This document shows, piece after piece, positions 16,091 through 18,896 of a stretch of 18,896 nucleotides of DNA. Each line of letters starts with the position of its first letter. Position 1 is the first letter of the stretch. Below the pieces are notes generated by a model that was not told the origin of the DNA, did no database searches, and was given only the letters and a program-made list of their open reading frames with translations. The stretch comes from Candidatus Thiosymbion ectosymbiont of Robbea hypermnestra (GTDB lineage Bacteria > Pseudomonadota > Gammaproteobacteria > Chromatiales > Chromatiaceae), in contig JAIZWN010000010.1 of the NCBI GenBank assembly GCA_020443945.1, positions 1 through 18,896 of the forward strand. Direction: 5' to 3'. A program made the position numbers and the translations under genes.

Positions 16091-18886
16091 CTACTTCCAT
16101 AAGATCGATCTCGCCAAGCACTTGCGGAATACCGTATACCCAACCCTCGAAAGAGACGATATTGTAACCCTCAAGGCTGCCAAAAGTACCGGTAACTTCG
16201 AGTACCCATCTGATGGTCCGCTACCCTTACCAGCGGAGGATATTTTGGCTTTACCATGAGTTGCACTCTTGCCCCCGTCGCCCAATAGCTCGTCGAGCCT
16301 GCCCATGAGAACCTTGAGGTTTCTTGAAACCAATACGCCAGGTAGAGCTGCCACCGCACCCGACCTCCAGTTGATAAACACCCCCTGGGGCAGCGCATAA
16401 TAGGCACCGTCGAACTTGACAATGTTGTAATTCTCGATCGTCCACATCGATTCGGGCACCGCTCCCTCGGAAATAACACCGATGATGTGCATTCCCTTTT
16501 TTATAGCCTGCCGGAATTTGACTGCGTCCTTTTCACGTAGCGCATAGTACCGATCATCGAATTCAACAACGACTGGTCTGAACTCGAGCGGTCTACTCGC
16601 TAGAGTGCCACAAAAGCTACCGGCACGGTAATAGGCACCCTGTTCCCGCTGCTTTTTCTGGAAACCGTAATGACCCCTGGAATTTGCCCAGTTTGTGGAA
16701 TCCTCAAGCATGCCCATCAGGTCACTTTCGCTGGTTGCACGGACAATACCCTCACTGCGGGACATATCATAGGAGGTGAGATCCACTTCTCCCAAGAGGT
16801 TTGGTATGGCATAAAACCACCCGAGATAATAGACAATTCTATGCGTGCTGGTAACACGGATTTGTTGCGGAGGCTCAACCTCGATTACAGGTTCATCGGT
16901 AGAGGAAACCACTTCAAGATTGAAAGTCTTGCATGCCGGCTTTTGCTCGGTCAACAGCTCCTCGGTTGGTTGCCGCAATTCTTCACGTCCGGCCTCATGA
17001 ACCACCGTTTCCTCAGATGCTAACTGCTCAGTCGCCGTGTCACCACCCGCCCGCATTTTGTCCCTTGCCTGCTTGACGTCTTCGATCACCCTCTGAGCCC
17101 ATGCCCCAATCGGGAAACCCGCATCATAAAGCGCAATTACGATTTTTTCAAAACGCTCCTTTCTGACCTGAGCATCAATATAGGGTTCAGTGCTGTACCA
17201 TTTATCGGCCGGCATGGCGCGCGGAAATTCATTGTATAATTTCTCCTTAGGTTCCCTGAATACGATTTTGTAACGGTCGGGATCTATCCAATAGACACTC
17301 CCATTAACCATAATCAAGGGGTTTATATTCGCCAGCCGGCCGATATATTGTTGATTTCGGATAATCAGTTTGATACCTTCGTCTACATCCTGATCGGTCT
17401 CGCCAGGCACACCAATCACCCAGTTGACCTCGGTGTAAATACCCGCCTCCCAGCAATCCTTCAGATTCTGTGACACCATCTCGACGGTGTAGCCCTTCTT
17501 CTGCAAGCGTAGCGTATTTTCTGAGAATGCGTCGACACCGAAGCGCAATGCAACCACGTTTGCCGCCCTGAGTTTATCGAAAAATGCTCGTGTACTTTTC
17601 TTGTGTATGCGTAATTGGCCCGTCAGCTTGGCTTTTTTATGCAAACCACGGCGTATGACTTCATCACAAATTTCGATCACCTTCTCCGGCATGCCGTTAA
17701 GGTCGCTTTCATTGAACATGAACAAGTAGCAACCTTGATCGATCAACCACTGGAGTTCATCGACAAAGTTTGGCGCGGAGCGAATCCGCCAGAAGAATCG
17801 TTCGGCACAAAAGGTACAACGCGACCAACGACAACCACGGCTTGCAATGATGGGAGTCAACTGGTAACCGTTGTAATTACGGTAAATTTCCAGGTCATCA
17901 AACCACTCGTACTTGGGGAATTCGATCTGGTCTATATTATGGGCTACCGGCCCTGGAATATACTGGTAATCCGATGTGTCAAATTGGGACAGCACACCAG
18001 GCTGATTAAATGGTTTTTCACCGCTGGCAATCGCTTCCACTACCGGACCTATCGTCAGTTCAGCCTCCCCGATAAACATGTAGTCACACTCTGGAAAAGC
18101 GCGGAGCCCAATGTCGGGGTTGTAACAACTATACCCACCGACAATGATGGTAATTCCCGGTAGATACCGTTTTATCTTTTTTACGACCTGACGGGAAAAC
18201 GCCTCGTTACATTGCTGAATCGACAGGCCCAGCATCTTAGGCTTTGCCCTGATGATGGCATCCACGATTTCATCTATGAGTGGATTAAAGAATTCCAAGA
18301 CTTCATTGTTGTCTTCACGGAAGGACTCGTGCTCGGATCCAAGAGTCCAGAAATCATAATTCTCTGCAAGCCAGGGATCAGTCGGAACCTCGGTTCCACT
18401 AGGAAAAACAATTTTGCCACCCATATCGAACAGGCGGTGGATATGGTAGCGATGGTACACAATGACATCCAGGTCAAGTGTCTGAAAATTAATGGATGTT
18501 TTCTTCAGCGCATTATGAACATAACCCAAACCATTGGGCATCATTGAAAGATTACGCGCGGGGCAATCGATCAACAGCAGATCCATTCCTTCCTTGAAGG
18601 CGATCTCGGGGATATCGATCGGATAAATATTCTGTTCGATCGATACCCATGCCCGCTCCGGAATCACATCCGGCGCCAGATTCCACAAGATATCCGGCTC
18701 AATGACGTTCACCATACCTGGCAAGCGTCTTTTCATCTGCATGCGTGTGAAGGCCAGGGACTCGCACAAGAAAACATCCGTTACTTCGGGCGGCAGGTTC
18801 TGTGGACTCACGCATTCAATTCCGGGTAGTCCTAAAATCTGTAGGATGGGGCGCGAGACCACGCTAGGCTTTGCCTGTCCTATCAT
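16091..18886 (-). CDS. B12-binding-domain radical SAM protein with repeated C-terminal module
   Basis: A 931-residue protein, cytoplasmic by its sequence. Residues about 100-290 look like a cobalamin-binding-type Rossmann domain (LLLIDCPARNLSMMPNGLGY, then IIVGGYSCYNPD), but the classic DxHxxG histidine motif is not seen. A radical SAM domain follows (about 345-550): GCRWSRCTFC gives Cys352, Cys357 and Cys360 in a CX4CX2C arrangement. A charged linker (about 605-675) leads to three related segments of about 45 residues (681-728, 770-815, 819-866), each with an aromatic core such as YYALP, then a low-complexity tail. Known relatives methylate, rearrange or couple unactivated carbons; the substrate here is unknown, though a glycan is suggested by the operon. 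The frame remains open to the window edge, so the start may lie further right. Confidence 0.85.
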   Translation of the reverse strand: MIGQAKPSVVSRPILQILGLPGIECVSPQNLPPEVTDVFLCESLAFTRMQMKRRLPGMVNVIEPDILWNLAPDVIPERAWVSIEQNIYPIDIPEIAFKEGMDLLLIDCPARNLSMMPNGLGYVHNALKKTSINFQTLDLDVIVYHRYHIHRLFDMGGKIVFPSGTEVPTDPWLAENYDFWTLGSEHESFREDNNEVLEFFNPLIDEIVDAIIRAKPKMLGLSIQQCNEAFSRQVVKKIKRYLPGITIIVGGYSCYNPDIGLRAFPECDYMFIGEAELTIGPVVEAIASGEKPFNQPGVLSQFDTSDYQYIPGPVAHNIDQIEFPKYEWFDDLEIYRNYNGYQLTPIIASRGCRWSRCTFCAERFFWRIRSAPNFVDELQWLIDQGCYLFMFNESDLNGMPEKVIEICDEVIRRGLHKKAKLTGQLRIHKKSTRAFFDKLRAANVVALRFGVDAFSENTLRLQKKGYTVEMVSQNLKDCWEAGIYTEVNWVIGVPGETDQDVDEGIKLIIRNQQYIGRLANINPLIMVNGSVYWIDPDRYKIVFREPKEKLYNEFPRAMPADKWYSTEPYIDAQVRKERFEKIVIALYDAGFPIGAWAQRVIEDVKQARDKMRAGGDTATEQLASEETVVHEAGREELRQPTEELLTEQKPACKTFNLEVVSSTDEPVIEVEPPQQIRVTSTHRIVYYLGWFYAIPNLLGEVDLTSYDMSRSEGIVRATSESDLMGMLEDSTNWANSRGHYGFQKKQREQGAYYRAGSFCGTLASRPLEFRPVVVEFDDRYYALREKDAVKFRQAIKKGMHIIGVISEGAVPESMWTIENYNIVKFDGAYYALPQGVFINWRSGAVAALPGVLVSRNLKVLMGRLDELLGDGGKSATHGKAKISSAGKGSGPSDGYSKLPVLLAALRVTISSLSRVGYTVFRKCLARSILWK

Positions 18887-18896
18887 CCTATAGATC

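Overview
The window looks like a GC-rich proteobacterial chromosome, most likely a gammaproteobacterium. carB next to greA, the full-length CarB and GreA sequences and the SqrR/BigR-type ArsR regulator fit that group. The species cannot be named from the sequence. Intergenic spaces are unusually rich in palindromic repeats, miniature transposon-like elements and degenerate intergenic repeat families.

Layout. Positions 1-871 hold no convincing gene, only a patchwork of inverted and tandem repeats. A membrane-anchored SGNH-type hydrolase (872-2173) and a RadC-like JAMM protein with a foreign-looking Lys/Glu tail (2316-2972) follow. A repeat-filled 611-bp gap (2973-3583) contains a 194-bp IS4-type miniature element with target duplication. 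Then come carB (3584-6790) and greA (6957-7445) on the plus strand; carA, the usual partner just upstream of carB, is not there. On the minus strand, reading leftwards from 11393, lie a membrane hybrid histidine kinase with a degenerate receiver, two abutting palindromic elements, a REC-PAS response regulator and an ArsR-family repressor carrying the cysteine spacing of persulfide sensors. A 195-bp IS5/IS1031-type miniature element (11445-11639) separates the kinase from a tRNA-Leu(CAG) gene with a good sigma70 promoter.

Beyond the tRNA the base composition drops, and five minus-strand genes form a tight leftward operon: a large B12-binding-domain radical SAM protein with a repeated C-terminal module, an SDR oxidoreductase, a probable glycosyltransferase, and a Wzm/Wzt-type ABC exporter. 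Together they look like part of a cassette that builds, modifies and exports a surface polysaccharide; it continues beyond the right edge.

The observations most worth following are: (i) the radical SAM protein with three copies of an uncharacterised C-terminal module, encoded with glycan-export genes; (ii) two miniature elements with unrelated ends that share the same palindromic core; (iii) the chimeric RadC protein; (iv) the kinase whose last codons are supplied by a repeat element and whose receiver lacks the phospho-acceptor Asp; (v) the candidate persulfide-sensing ArsR.
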